NCBI RefSeq assembly: GCF_004795035.1
Contig: NZ_SSBK01000049.1
Coordinates: 1 to 37,858 of the forward strand
Reading direction: 5' to 3'
Source of the DNA: Streptomyces sp. A0958
Lineage (GTDB): Bacteria; Actinomycetota; Actinomycetes; Streptomycetales; Streptomycetaceae
DNA length: 37,858 bases
Part shown: positions 1 to 9,170 of the stretch, one piece after another
How positions within the stretch are numbered: position 1 is the stretch's first letter
Layout: every line of letters starts with the position of its first letter
Notes under the pieces: model-generated
Told to the model about the DNA's origin: nothing
The model's input: the letters and a program-made list of their open reading frames with translations, nothing else
The model's database searches: none
Made by a program: the position numbers and the translations under genes

Positions 1-2420
1 GCGGGCCCTTCGGCGCCGGGGTGGGCGCGGCCCGCCTCGTCGACGCGGCGGCCCCGGTCGGCGACCAGCGTCGGCGGCCTGCGGCGGCGGGGCAGCGGCC
101 GGACGCCCTCGGGGCGCAGCGGCCGGACGCCGTCGGAGTCCGCGAGGTGGTCGGCGGCCTGCTGGTGCTGTTCGCGGTCGCCGTCGCGGCGCAGTTCGCG
201 GGCACGGAAGATGCCGCCGCGCTCGCTCTCGGTGTCCTCCAGGTCGCAGACGCCGTCGAGTACCGGATCGAGTCCGGTTCCGGCGACCGCTTCGAGGACC
301 GGGTCGCGGGTGAAGTCCAGCGGCTCCTCGGGGCCTTCGAGCTCGACGGGTCCGTCCAGCAGGGCCGGGTCGACCAGGCCGGTGGGGACCGGGGAGAGGC
401 CGCCGGGCCGGGCCGGTACGGGTTCGCCGCCGGCCTCCTGGAGCGGCGTGTCGCCGTCCGGCCCGCCGGCGGCGATGGCCTTCTCGGACCTGCGGTCCAG
501 GCGGAAGCCCGTGCCGTGCGATTCGGGGGCGTCCGTGAGGAGCGCGGCGGGGATGAACACCACCGCGGTGGTGCCCCCGTACGGGGATGTCTGGAGGGAG
601 ACCCTGACGTTCTGGCGCTGGGCGAGCCGGCTGACCACGAAGAGGCCGAGGCGGTCGGTGTCGGAGAGTTCGAACTCGGGGGTCTCGGCGAGCCGGAGAT
701 TGGCGTCCAGGAGGACGTCGGGGGACATGCCGAGCCCGCGGTCGTGGATTTCGAGGGTGAAGCCGTTGGCGACCCGTTCGCCGTGCACCTGGACCGCGGT
801 GTGCGGGGGTGAGAACACCGTGGCGTTCTCCAGGAGTTCGGCGATCAGGTGGGTCAGGTCGGCGACGGCGGGGCCGCCCACGCCGATGCGGGGCAGCCGG
901 CGGACCTCGATGCGTTCGTAGTCCTCGACCTCTGCGACGGCGGCCCGCACCACGTCCATCAGCTGGATGGGCTTGCGCCACTGCCGGGACGGCGCCGCCC
1001 CGGAGAGGATCACCAGGCCCTCGGCGTGGCGGCGCATGCGGGTGGTGAGGTGGTCGAGGCGGAAGAGGTCGGCGAGTTCGTCGGTGTTCTCCGTGCGCCG
1101 CTCCATCGCGTCCAGGAGCGTCAGCTGGCGGTGCAGCAGGACCTGGTTGCGGCGGGCGAGGTTGACGAAGACCTCGGAGACGCCCCGGCGCATGTCGGCC
1201 TGTTTGACGGCGGCTTCGACGGCGGCGCGTTGCAGGGTGTTGAGGGCCTGGCCGACCTGGCCGATCTCGTCGCGCTCGTACTGGAGGTGCGGGGACTCGG
1301 TCTCCACGTCGACGTGTTCGCCCGCGGCGAGCCGGCGCATCACGCTCGGCAGCCGTACCCCGGAGACCTCGTGGGCGTCCTTGCGCAGGCGGGAGAGGTC
1401 GCGGACGAGTTCGCGGCCGATGCGCACGGAGACGAAGACGGAGACGAGCAGGGCCAGGAAGCCGAGGACGCCGGCGATGCCCGCCTTGATCAGGACCCCG
1501 TAGCCGGCGGGTTTGCCGCGGTCCTGGAAGCGGTTGTTCATCTCGGTCGAGTCGTTGGCCAGCCGGTCCAGGGCGGGCGGGGCGACTTCCTGCCAGCGGG
1601 CGGCGTCGACGGTGCGCGGGCTGGTGGTGGGGCCCTGGCTGATGATCTTGTCCTCGGCGGAGCGCAGCGGTTCGCTGTCCGGGCCCTGCCAGAACTGCTG
1701 GACGCGTCGGCGCTCGGAGGCGGGGAGCATGTCGAGGTTGATCTCGTTCAGCAGTCCGCGCTGGGCGACGAGGTCGGATATCTGCCGGAGTTCGGGGGCG
1801 GTGAGGCGGCCCGCCAGAAGGCCCGAGGCGACCAGGGCGTCTTCCCTGGAGAGCATTTCGCGGGCGCGGGAAAGTCCGGTCAGCGCGCGGACCTGCCGGT
1901 CCATGGAAACGTTTTCCATGGTGTGCAGGCCGGTCAGGAAGCGATAGCAGGGGTCGATGAGGCGGTTGTAGTAGGCCATTGCCTTGAGGCGGCCGATGGT
2001 GCGTTTGTCGACGGAGTCGCGCAGGGCGTCCAGTCCATCGACGGCGCCGAGTATCGAGCTGAGCTGGGTCTCGGCGCCCGGGCCGAGCGCGTCACGGATG
2101 TCCTTCTGCTTCGCGCTCCGGCTGACCTCGGCCACGACCCGGTCGGTGGCGGCGCGCCGGCTGCGCAGCACCGGCAGCGCGTTGGAGGCGCGCGGGTCCG
2201 CGAGGAAGACGAGGGTCTGGCGGCGCTCGCTCTGGATGACCCGGACGGTGTCCTCCAGGGGGTGGCCCACCTTCTCCACGACGGTGCTCGCGCTCAGCAG
2301 TTTCCCGGCCTCGCGCCCCGTGAGGTAAGTGGCGAAACCCCACAGCGCGGTGAGGGAGACGAGCGGCACGAGAAGCAAGGCCACGATCTTCCTGCGGATG
2401 GACTTTCCGCGAAAGCGCAT
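1..2420 (-). CDS. Conservon-type (CvnA-like) sensor histidine kinase with nitrate/nitrite-sensing-like sensor region, C-terminus off the left edge
   Basis: The frame is open from ATG at 2420 to the window edge (806 codons), so the stop and C-terminal tail are missing. Residues about 11-33 form a first membrane segment. A long helical extracytoplasmic region of NIT type follows, with a second membrane segment at about 307-334 and a HAMP-like helix to about 390. The ATPase module carries N-box ELLENA (about 526), G1 DRGLGM (about 565) and G2 GLFVVSRLAQR (about 600). After residue 640 the chain is Pro/Gly/Glu-rich and disordered. The usual H-box histidine is not obvious, as in other Streptomyces CvnA proteins, which are thought to signal to a small GTPase through roadblock (CvnB) and DUF742 (CvnC) partners. 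Those genes would be expected just beyond the left edge. GGGGGAGG precedes the ATG closely. The long plus-strand frames over this gene are shadows. Family assignment is firm; the signal sensed is unknown. Confidence 0.9.
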   Translation of the reverse strand, partial: MRFRGKSIRRKIVALLLVPLVSLTALWGFATYLTGREAGKLLSASTVVEKVGHPLEDTVRVIQSERRQTLVFLADPRASNALPVLRSRRAATDRVVAEVSRSAKQKDIRDALGPGAETQLSSILGAVDGLDALRDSVDKRTIGRLKAMAYYNRLIDPCYRFLTGLHTMENVSMDRQVRALTGLSRAREMLSREDALVASGLLAGRLTAPELRQISDLVAQRGLLNEINLDMLPASERRRVQQFWQGPDSEPLRSAEDKIISQGPTTSPRTVDAARWQEVAPPALDRLANDSTEMNNRFQDRGKPAGYGVLIKAGIAGVLGFLALLVSVFVSVRIGRELVRDLSRLRKDAHEVSGVRLPSVMRRLAAGEHVDVETESPHLQYERDEIGQVGQALNTLQRAAVEAAVKQADMRRGVSEVFVNLARRNQVLLHRQLTLLDAMERRTENTDELADLFRLDHLTTRMRRHAEGLVILSGAAPSRQWRKPIQLMDVVRAAVAEVEDYERIEVRRLPRIGVGGPAVADLTHLIAELLENATVFSPPHTAVQVHGERVANGFTLEIHDRGLGMSPDVLLDANLRLAETPEFELSDTDRLGLFVVSRLAQRQNVRVSLQTSPYGGTTAVVFIPAALLTDAPESHGTGFRLDRRSEKAIAAGGPDGDTPLQEAGGEPVPARPGGLSPVPTGLVDPALLDGPVELEGPEEPLDFTRDPVLEAVAGTGLDPVLDGVCDLEDTESERGGIFRARELRRDGDREQHQQAADHLADSDGVRPLRPEGVRPLPRRRRPPTLVADRGRRVDEAGRAHPGAEGP

Positions 2421-2822
2421 GGCCTCCCCCAGCTCGCCCCCGCGGGGCGGGGATGGTGTTTCGTCAACAAACGGCGTGAGCCTACTACCGACAGACAGAC
2501 AACTCGAAGGCATGTCCGGACGATTTTCGGCCGCCTTACCGGGAGTTGACCATGACTTGTCCCGGTATTCCTGGAGATGAAATTCACGAAAGTGGCAGAA
2601 GAGGCCCCGGCGACCGGCACGTTCCTTCCCGTCCCGGTTGGCTGGAATTCTTCGCTTCGTGACGACTGGGAGGAATCTTCACCGTAGGCCACTCGTCTGT
2701 CTGTACGGGGGTAGGGGGGGCTGCGGGGGCACGCTCGGCAGGACGGGACGGACCGTCCGCGTAGAAAGGGTGTATGCCGGGCAGCAACCCTGAAGTCGGA
2801 CAGCGGTGGGAGTTGAAGGGCC
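2421..2822. promoter_or_regulatory. Divergent intergenic region between the sensor kinase and a small membrane protein gene
   Basis: About 400 bp without a convincing gene. It must hold the promoters of the minus-strand kinase and the plus-strand gene at 2823. The 10-mer GTCTGTCTGT occurs once on each strand (minus strand near 2495-2506, plus strand near 2695-2705), each followed within about 15 nt by a TAG-containing, G-rich stretch. A palindromic GGACGGACCGTCC lies near 2745-2757. No -35/-10 pair is clear enough to call. Short minus-strand frames here show no family features. Confidence 0.4.
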
Positions 2823-3302
2823 TTGGACACACAGGAGCGTGATGACGCGGTGGAACCGGCGGAGTCCGGGGCCACGGAAGGCATGAGCGAGCACGAGTAC
2901 GCGGCCGTTCCGCGCCGGCCGCTCTGGGTCGAGGAGCCCGCGCTGCGGCGGCGGATGCCGGACCCGGTGCGCACGGCCGCGGTGCGGGCGGTGCTCATCA
3001 TGTCGTTGACGATGATTCTGGCGATGGTGGCGTTCCTGACCGCGCTGGCCGGGTCCTGGCTGTCCTTCCCGATGGTGCTCAGCGGGGTGGCTGGCACGGT
3101 GGTCGCGACCTGGTCGGTGCTGGACGTCTGGGTCACCCGCCAGGTGTGGAACCAGCGCAACGGCGTGGTCTCGGAGCCCAGCAGCTCCGCCCGGCAGCTG
3201 CGTCGCGAGCGGCGCAGGGCGAGGCGGGCGGCCCGGGCCGCGCGGCGGGACGCCTCCCGGATACGCCACCAGGGCGCCGACCGCCGCCTGTCCCGGGCCT
3301 GA
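2823..3302 (+). CDS. Small membrane protein with basic C-terminal tail, function unknown
   Basis: 159 aa from a TTG start. GAAGGG sits 3-9 nt upstream, which favours TTG; the in-frame ATG at 2883 (20 codons later, also with a GGAAGG) is the alternative. An acidic N-terminal stretch (about 1-30) is followed by two predicted membrane helices (about 54-78 and 82-105). After that comes an Arg/Ala-rich tail (about 120-159) that should be cytoplasmic and could bind nucleic acid or lipid headgroups. No catalytic motif is visible. It is divergent from the sensor kinase and convergent with the SMC-like gene, only 22 bp away. I do not recognise a named family. The membrane character and the absence of a better frame make it a likely real gene. 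Confidence 0.7.
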   Translation: MDTQERDDAVEPAESGATEGMSEHEYAAVPRRPLWVEEPALRRRMPDPVRTAAVRAVLIMSLTMILAMVAFLTALAGSWLSFPMVLSGVAGTVVATWSVLDVWVTRQVWNQRNGVVSEPSSSARQLRRERRRARRAARAARRDASRIRHQGADRRLSRA

Positions 3303-3324
3303 CCGGGCCCCGCCGCCTCTGGTT

Positions 3325-6300
3325 CTACGGAGCCGTGCGGGTCTCCCCGGCGGGTTGGGCCTCGGCGGCCGGTGCCTCGGGTGTCCGCGGGGCCGGAGCG
3401 CTGCGCTTGAACATGCGCGTGGCGGTGATTTCGCCGTGCACGGTCTCGGTGCCCGGGTCCTGCTGCGGCAGCCCGGGGCGCAGGTGCTCCTCGACGCTGA
3501 TGTACTTCAGGCCCGCCCGCAGGTCCGCGTCATTGCGCAACCTGATCACCAGCGGGAATTCCGCGAGGGCCGTCGTGTCGAACAGGCCCGTGGTGTACAG
3601 CAGTTGTACGCCGAGCGCGTCGGACACGGCGCGCTGGAGCTCCAGCAGATAGGTGGCGTTGGCCCGGCCGATCGGATTGTCCAGGAAGAGCGTGCCCGCG
3701 TGGCGGTGCTGGGCGCGGTCGCGTCCCCGGTCGTTGCTGCGCAGGGCGGCCATCGTGCAGTAGAGGGCGATGGCCGCGGTGAGCAGCTGGCCGCCGGAGA
3801 AGACGTCGCCCATCTGTCCGACCGGTACGCGCTCGGCCCGCAGGACCGCGTCCGGCTTCAGGATCTCCACGGCGATGCCCCTGGGTTCCAGGGCCGCCTG
3901 CACACCGCGCAGGAGCAGCGACATCCCGTCCCGGCGCAGGTCGGAGTTCTTCCTGAGGGCCGCCCTGGTGGCCTCGTCGATGACGTCACCGAGCCGTTCG
4001 GTGAGCGTGGCCTGGTCGGGTTCCTCGAAGCGGATGCGGAGGAATTCCTGCCCGGACCACTCCCCCAGGCCCTCGGGGAGCCGGGAGAGCCGCTGGGCGG
4101 AGCGGAGCGTGGTGAGCGCGGATTCCACGAGGCCGCGCAGCCGGTCGACGATGGAGTCGCGGTTGCGTTCCAGCTGGGCCAGTTCGTCGGTGAGGACGCG
4201 CAGCCGGGGCGCGAAGGCGGTGGCCCACTTCTCCGCGTGCTCGGGGAGCGCGGCGGCGGGCAGCTCGCGGATCTGCTGGCGGGCGGGCGTGCGGACCTGT
4301 TCGTAGCGGGTGGAGTTGGCGTGCCGTACGAGGATGTCGCTCGCCTCCCGTACGGCCGCTTCGGCGGCGGACAGGTCGGCGGCGCAGCCGCGCAGGGAGC
4401 GGCGGGCCTCGGCGGCGGACTGCCGGGCCTCCTCCAGGCTGCCGGGGTACGGCTCGGGGCTCTCCGGGTCGTCCTCGGCGCCGTGGTCCCTCAGCAGGTC
4501 GCGCAGCAGTGCCGCGGTCTCCTCGAAGCCCCCCGCGGCGTCCTCGGCGGCGCGGTGGGCGTGGAGGAGTTCGGCGTGGGCGGCCCGGGCGGTGTCCAGG
4601 GCGGCGGTCGCGGAGGCCAGCTCGGTGGTGGCGGTACGCAGGAGGGCCTGGGCCTGTTCGGCGTCGGCGGGGACCTGCTCGTCGGGCAGTTCGGTGTGCA
4701 GGCTCTCGCCGTCCGCGGGCGCCAGGCGTTCGGCCTCGCCGCGCAGCCGGCCCAGTTGCTCGCTGGCCGCCGACGCACGGGTCTCCAGGAGCTGGACGAG
4801 GGATTCGGCGCGGGCTGCGGCCGCCTGCCGGGACGGGCCGTCGGCGCCGTCGGTCCCCTCCAGGAGCTGGGCGGCCCGGGTGCGGACCTTGTTGGTGAGC
4901 CGGTCCAGCTCGGCGAGCGCGGCGCTCTCGTCGCTCTCGGCGCGGGCCTGTTCGGCGCGCAGGTCGGCGCCGACGCCGACCTTCTCGTAGAGCTGGGACG
5001 CGGCTCGGTAGGCCTCGCGCAGGGCGGGCAGGGCCTGGCGCGGGGCGTCCTCGCCGAGGTCCGGGAGGTGTTCGGGGGCGCCGGCGATCTCGGCCCGTTC
5101 GGCGCGCAGGGCGCGGGCGGTGCGGCGGGCGTCGTCGGCGGCGCGCTGGGCGGCCCGGCGGTCCTCGTCTGCGGCCCGGGCGCGCTCCAGGAAGACGGTG
5201 GCGCGGGCCTCGGACTCCGCCGCCTCGTCGGTCAGTTCGCGCAGCTTGGCCTGCCAGCCCGCCCGTTCGCGGAGTCTGAAGGCGAGTCCGGCGAGCGCGT
5301 CGGCCGCCCGGCGGGCGCGCTGGGCGGTCTCCTGGCGCTCCTCGCGGACCCGGGCGGTGTCGGCGGCGGCCTCGTCGGCCTCGGCCCGGACCGTACGGGC
5401 CTCGGCGAGGGCGGCCTCGGCCGTCTCGGCGGCCGTACGGGCGGCGCGGGCGGCTTCGGCGAGCTCGGTGAGCATGCCGGGCGGACAGTCGGCGCGCCAG
5501 GAGCCGATGCGGGCGGCGAGCGCGCGGTCGGCGCCCAGGCGGGCGGCGAGCACGCGGATGTCCTCGTCGCGGGCGGCGGCCCGGCTCCGCAGGGCGTGGC
5601 GCTCCTCGTCGGCGGCGTGCTCGTCGTGCATGGCCGGGTTCGGCGGTACGAGGAAGACCCCGTCGGTGCCGGCGGACGGGCCGGTGCCGGGGTCCGGCAC
5701 GGGGGCGAGCAGGGCGGCGGCGGTGCCGACGGCGACGGCGGAGCGCGGCAGCAGGGCGGCGGCGCCGAGGACGTCACGGGCGCGGGCGTGCGCGTCGGCG
5801 TCGGTGATGACGACGCCGTCGACGAGCTCGGGCCGGGCGGCGAGGACGGCCGCGTGGTCGGCGGGGTCGACGGCCTGGGCGAGGTAGCGCCAGCCGGGCA
5901 GGGCGGGGATGCCCTGTTCGCCGAGGTATTCCACGGTGGCGAGGACGTCGGGGCCCGGGGGCAGGAGTCCGCCGTCGCCGAGCGCGCCCAGGATGCGGGA
6001 GTCGTCGGCCGCCGCGGTGCGCAGTTCGAACAGGCGTCGTTCGGCGGCGGCGACGCTCTGGTCGAGCAGGTCGCGCAGCTCGTCGGCGCTGCGGTCGAAC
6101 TCGTCGGCGGTGAGGGCCTGTTCGGCGTTCCGGGGGTGGGCCGCGGTGGCGGTGTTCGCGCCGTGCGGGACCGGTTCGGCGCCGTCCGGGGCGGCCGGTC
6201 CGGAGCCGGGCCCCTCGTCGTGGCGGTGCGGGTCGTCGGCGGTCCGCTCGGTGCCGGGGGCGGCGGCCTGCCGGGGGCGGGGCACCCCGCCGGTCCGGTC

Positions 6301-8148
6301 GGCGGCGGGCAGCCCGAGGAGTTCGGCGAGGCGGGGCTCGGCGGCGATCGATTCGGCGGCCCTCAGCTCGGCCTCGTAGGCCTGTTCGGCGGCGCGGGCG
6401 CCGTCGGCGGCGCGCGCCGCGGCCAGTTCGGCGCGGCTCTCGTCGGCGGTGGCCTGCCTGGCCCGGTCCGCAGCGGCGCCGGCGGCCTCTCGGGCGGTGT
6501 CCCAGGCGGCCACGGCGGACTGTTCGGCGTCGTTGGCGGCGAGGGCGGCCCTGGCGGGGTCTGCGTGGGGTGCGGTGTCGTCCAGCCAGCCGGCCCGGAC
6601 GGCTTCGGCGGTCTCCTGCTCCACCTCCGCCAGGCGCTGGCGCAGGTGGCCGGCCTCGCTGCGGGCGCGCTGGGCCTCGGTTGCGGCGGTGGTGGCGTCC
6701 CGGTGGGCGGCCTCGCCCGCGCTCTGCAGGGCGTCGGAGCGCTCCTCCTCCTCGTTGGCCCGGCTCTCGCCCGCTTCGGCGGCGGTGTGCAGGGCCCGTA
6801 CGAGGTCGGCTGCCGCGCTCGCACGGGCGGCGAGGGCGGGGGCGGCGTCGCGCTCGGCCTCCCGGATCGCCACGGCGACGCGGGCGGAGCGGTCGGCGGC
6901 GGCGCGGTGGCGCAGGACGGCCTCGGCGGCCTGCCAGGCGGAGTGCAGGGTGCGGGCGTCGCCCAGCTCACGGCGCTGGGCGGCGGCGCTCTTCTCGGCG
7001 GCGGTCAGGGCCAGCGACGCGTGCCGGTAGGCGAGTTCGGCGGCGATCAGGGCGCGGCGGCCGCGGGTCTCCTCGGCGCCGGTGACGGTGTGGGCGGCGC
7101 CGGTGACCTGCTGGGCGAGCTCGGCCGCCCGGCCGCGCTCCTCGCCGGCGCGGGCTGAGAGCCTGCGGGCCAGGGTGCGGGTGCGGCGCTCGGCGCCCGC
7201 GTGGATGTCGCGGGTGCGGGCGCGGGTTCCGGCGGCCTCGACGATGCGGCCGAGCAGGTCGACGGAGCCGGCGGTGAAGTCGCGTTCCGCGGTGAGTTCG
7301 GCGCGGCGGCCCAGTTTGTTGCCGAAGCCGCTGACGAGGTCGGCGAGGCCGTCCGTGTCCCGGGTGTCGGTGACGGCGCGCAGCAGCAGGTCGGTGAAGT
7401 CGGAGTCCTTCTTCACCGCGAAGAGGCCGGCCGCCTCGCCCTCGTCGGCGTTCATCTCGCGCTGGTAGCGGAAGAGTTCGGGGTCGAGGCCGAGTTCGCC
7501 GAGGTGTTCGTTCCAGCGGTCGTGGATCTCCTCCCAGTGCACGTCGAGGTGCTGGTAGAACTTGCCGGCCTCGGTGAGCGCGTCCCGGAAGCCCTTCATG
7601 GTGCGCCGCCTGCCACGGGCGCCCGAGACGCCTTCGGCGGTGCGGCCGACCGCGGTGGACTCGGCGACGGGCAGCGAGTCGAGGCCGAGTCCGGGGCCGG
7701 GCCGGAAGGAATACCAGGCCTCGGCGAACTTCCGGGGGTCGTTGGAGACCTGGCGTCCGCGCCACTCGCTGACCTTGCCGACGACCACGCACTCGCCGGT
7801 CAGGGTGTGCTGCCACTCCAGCGCGACATGGCCGCAGTCGTCGGCGAGCAGGAACTTGCGCAGGACGCCGGAGCTGGCGCCGCCGAGGGTGTTGCGGTGG
7901 CCCGGCAGCATCACCGAGAAGATCAGCTTCAGCAGGACGGACTTGCCTCCGCCGTTCTCCAGGAAGAGCACACCGGCCGGGGCGGGCCGGCGCGGCGGGC
8001 CGACCGGCTCCTCCTCGAAGAACTCCGCCTGCGCCGGCGCGGGGTGGGGCACGGGCTCGCCGACCCCGCGCAGGTCGAGCACGGTGTCGGCGTAGCGCGC
8101 GCCGGCAGGCCCGATGGAGTAGAGGCGGACCCGGGACAGCTCGTACAT
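3325..8148 (-). CDS. SMC/MukB-like coiled-coil ATPase (JetC/MksB-like), third gene of a condensin-like operon
   Basis: 1607 aa from ATG at 8148 (MYELSRVRLYSIG, typical of the first head strand). The open frame extends upstream to 8625, but that part lies inside the previous gene and has shadow composition. The N-terminal head has Walker A ENGGGKS at about 64-70. Long Ala/Glu/Arg-rich coiled coils span about 265-610 and 895-1330. They flank a low-complexity linker (about 613-678) and a compact hinge-like globular domain (about 720-893). The C-terminal head has an ABC signature FSGGQ at about 1450 and Walker B TLFLDNP, with D1490 followed by N1491 where most ABC/SMC ATPases have Glu. The N-head / coil / central domain / coil / C-head layout is that of SMC, MukB and JetC. 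By analogy it would form a DNA-entrapping motor with the two upstream products. Alternative: an SbcC/RecN-like repair ATPase, less likely given its partners. Confidence 0.85.
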   Translation of the reverse strand: MYELSRVRLYSIGPAGARYADTVLDLRGVGEPVPHPAPAQAEFFEEEPVGPPRRPAPAGVLFLENGGGKSVLLKLIFSVMLPGHRNTLGGASSGVLRKFLLADDCGHVALEWQHTLTGECVVVGKVSEWRGRQVSNDPRKFAEAWYSFRPGPGLGLDSLPVAESTAVGRTAEGVSGARGRRRTMKGFRDALTEAGKFYQHLDVHWEEIHDRWNEHLGELGLDPELFRYQREMNADEGEAAGLFAVKKDSDFTDLLLRAVTDTRDTDGLADLVSGFGNKLGRRAELTAERDFTAGSVDLLGRIVEAAGTRARTRDIHAGAERRTRTLARRLSARAGEERGRAAELAQQVTGAAHTVTGAEETRGRRALIAAELAYRHASLALTAAEKSAAAQRRELGDARTLHSAWQAAEAVLRHRAAADRSARVAVAIREAERDAAPALAARASAAADLVRALHTAAEAGESRANEEEERSDALQSAGEAAHRDATTAATEAQRARSEAGHLRQRLAEVEQETAEAVRAGWLDDTAPHADPARAALAANDAEQSAVAAWDTAREAAGAAADRARQATADESRAELAAARAADGARAAEQAYEAELRAAESIAAEPRLAELLGLPAADRTGGVPRPRQAAAPGTERTADDPHRHDEGPGSGPAAPDGAEPVPHGANTATAAHPRNAEQALTADEFDRSADELRDLLDQSVAAAERRLFELRTAAADDSRILGALGDGGLLPPGPDVLATVEYLGEQGIPALPGWRYLAQAVDPADHAAVLAARPELVDGVVITDADAHARARDVLGAAALLPRSAVAVGTAAALLAPVPDPGTGPSAGTDGVFLVPPNPAMHDEHAADEERHALRSRAAARDEDIRVLAARLGADRALAARIGSWRADCPPGMLTELAEAARAARTAAETAEAALAEARTVRAEADEAAADTARVREERQETAQRARRAADALAGLAFRLRERAGWQAKLRELTDEAAESEARATVFLERARAADEDRRAAQRAADDARRTARALRAERAEIAGAPEHLPDLGEDAPRQALPALREAYRAASQLYEKVGVGADLRAEQARAESDESAALAELDRLTNKVRTRAAQLLEGTDGADGPSRQAAAARAESLVQLLETRASAASEQLGRLRGEAERLAPADGESLHTELPDEQVPADAEQAQALLRTATTELASATAALDTARAAHAELLHAHRAAEDAAGGFEETAALLRDLLRDHGAEDDPESPEPYPGSLEEARQSAAEARRSLRGCAADLSAAEAAVREASDILVRHANSTRYEQVRTPARQQIRELPAAALPEHAEKWATAFAPRLRVLTDELAQLERNRDSIVDRLRGLVESALTTLRSAQRLSRLPEGLGEWSGQEFLRIRFEEPDQATLTERLGDVIDEATRAALRKNSDLRRDGMSLLLRGVQAALEPRGIAVEILKPDAVLRAERVPVGQMGDVFSGGQLLTAAIALYCTMAALRSNDRGRDRAQHRHAGTLFLDNPIGRANATYLLELQRAVSDALGVQLLYTTGLFDTTALAEFPLVIRLRNDADLRAGLKYISVEEHLRPGLPQQDPGTETVHGEITATRMFKRSAPAPRTPEAPAAEAQPAGETRTAP

Positions 8149-8213
8149 GGCGGCGGACTCTCGTCGTTCAGGGAGCGGGGGGAGGGCGTCGGGGCGGCAG
8201 GGCCCGGCGGTGG

Positions 8214-9137
8214 TCAGCCGTGGAACGGCAGGCCCGCGTCGGCCGCCAGTTCCAGGTCGTCGGGGTCCGGGGGCGGCAGCAGGGTGGCGCTGCCGTCGGT
8301 GACGGGGACGACGCCCAGTTCCAGGAGTTCGGCCATGGCGGCGCTGCCGGCCATGTCGCGGACCTGGAGCTGGTAGCGGGCGGTGGTGCGGTAGGTGCCT
8401 CCGGCGTCGTCGCCGGTGCGCTGGAGGAAGCCGGAGTCGGTGAGGAAGGCGACGGCCTTGCCGATGATGCCGGTGGTGGAACCGGCGAGCCGGCGGGCGT
8501 CCTTGGTCGCGCCGGTGGCGCTGCGCCGGGCGTAGACGCGCCAGCCGGCCTCCAGGCCCGGGGCCTCGCTGGCCGGGTCGGTGTTGTCGCCCTGCTCCTC
8601 GGCGCGCTCCTCCAGGCGGTTGCACGCCTGGCGGACGAAGGCGTCGACGCCGTTGACCGTGATCCGGCCGATGTACGCGTCGTCCGCGAGGTCTTCGGGG
8701 CGCGGGAAGGCCATCGCGGCGACGGCGAGGTGGGCGAGCCCGTGCAGGAAGCGGTCGGCGGAGTCCGAGGAGGCGCGGCGGGCGTAGTCGCCCATGCGGA
8801 CGGCGAAGACCGAGTCCTCACCCGCCGTGACGGCCATGCCCGCCCGGGGGGAGACCTCCAGGACGATGAGGCCGAGACCGGTGGCCACGGCGTCGGCGAG
8901 CCGCGCGAAGGCCGTGTCCTCCCGGTAGCGGCGCAGCAGTTCGGCGTACTCGGCGTCGCGGGCGGGCAGCAGCTTGGGCTGGAGGCCGAACGCGACGAGC
9001 CGGGCGGCGTCGGCCGCGTCCGCCGGGGTGACGGCGGCCGGCGCGGGCGCGGCCCGGTCGGGCTCGTAGGCGGAAGCGGGCCGGTCGGCGGCGGGCTCGC
9101 TCCACGCGTCGGTGTGCTCTGCGCGGTGGTCGCTCAC
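8214..9137 (-). CDS. MukE/MksE/JetB-like accessory subunit of condensin-like complex
   Basis: 307 aa from GTG at 9137, with a strong AAGGAG 8 nt upstream. The first 40 residues are Ala/Pro/Asp-rich and probably disordered. Residues about 45-240 look like tandem winged-helix folds: a LLRRYREDTAFARL helix, a strand pair around GLIVLEV, and a helical segment FLHGLAHLAVAAMAFPRPE. A second helix-strand unit around 210-275 (AVAFLTDSGFLQRTGD) reads like a classical winged helix. The C-terminus is Pro/Asp-rich. Size, fold pattern and position between a kleisin-like gene and an SMC-like gene match MukE, MksE or JetB (DUF4194-like). I infer the assignment from context and pattern, not from a recognised motif. 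The gap to the SMC-like gene is 65 bp, so the three are probably cotranscribed. Confidence 0.7.
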   Translation of the reverse strand: MSDHRAEHTDAWSEPAADRPASAYEPDRAAPAPAAVTPADAADAARLVAFGLQPKLLPARDAEYAELLRRYREDTAFARLADAVATGLGLIVLEVSPRAGMAVTAGEDSVFAVRMGDYARRASSDSADRFLHGLAHLAVAAMAFPRPEDLADDAYIGRITVNGVDAFVRQACNRLEERAEEQGDNTDPASEAPGLEAGWRVYARRSATGATKDARRLAGSTTGIIGKAVAFLTDSGFLQRTGDDAGGTYRTTARYQLQVRDMAGSAAMAELLELGVVPVTDGSATLLPPPDPDDLELAADAGLPFHG

Positions 9138-9170
9138 GACACTCGCTCCTTGCTGCGGAAGGTCATGCGA

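Noticed and set aside
849..2549. 566-codon plus-strand frame over the sensor kinase
   Set aside because: It is the antisense shadow of a gene with clear kinase motifs; composition is low in aromatic and structured segments.
2294..3160. 288-codon minus-strand frame spanning the kinase start and the small membrane protein
   Set aside because: Overlaps both better-supported genes; Ser/Arg-rich shadow composition.
3355..7158. 1267-codon plus-strand open frame antisense to the SMC-like gene
   Set aside because: Gly/Ala/Val-only composition typical of the antisense frame of a GC-rich coiled-coil gene; no start signal or domain; the minus-strand frame has a complete ATPase motif set.
8149..8625. 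N-terminal extension of the SMC-like protein
   Set aside because: The extra 159 residues are Arg/Pro/Gly-rich, overlap the MukE-like gene in another frame, and precede a canonical SMC-type N-terminus.
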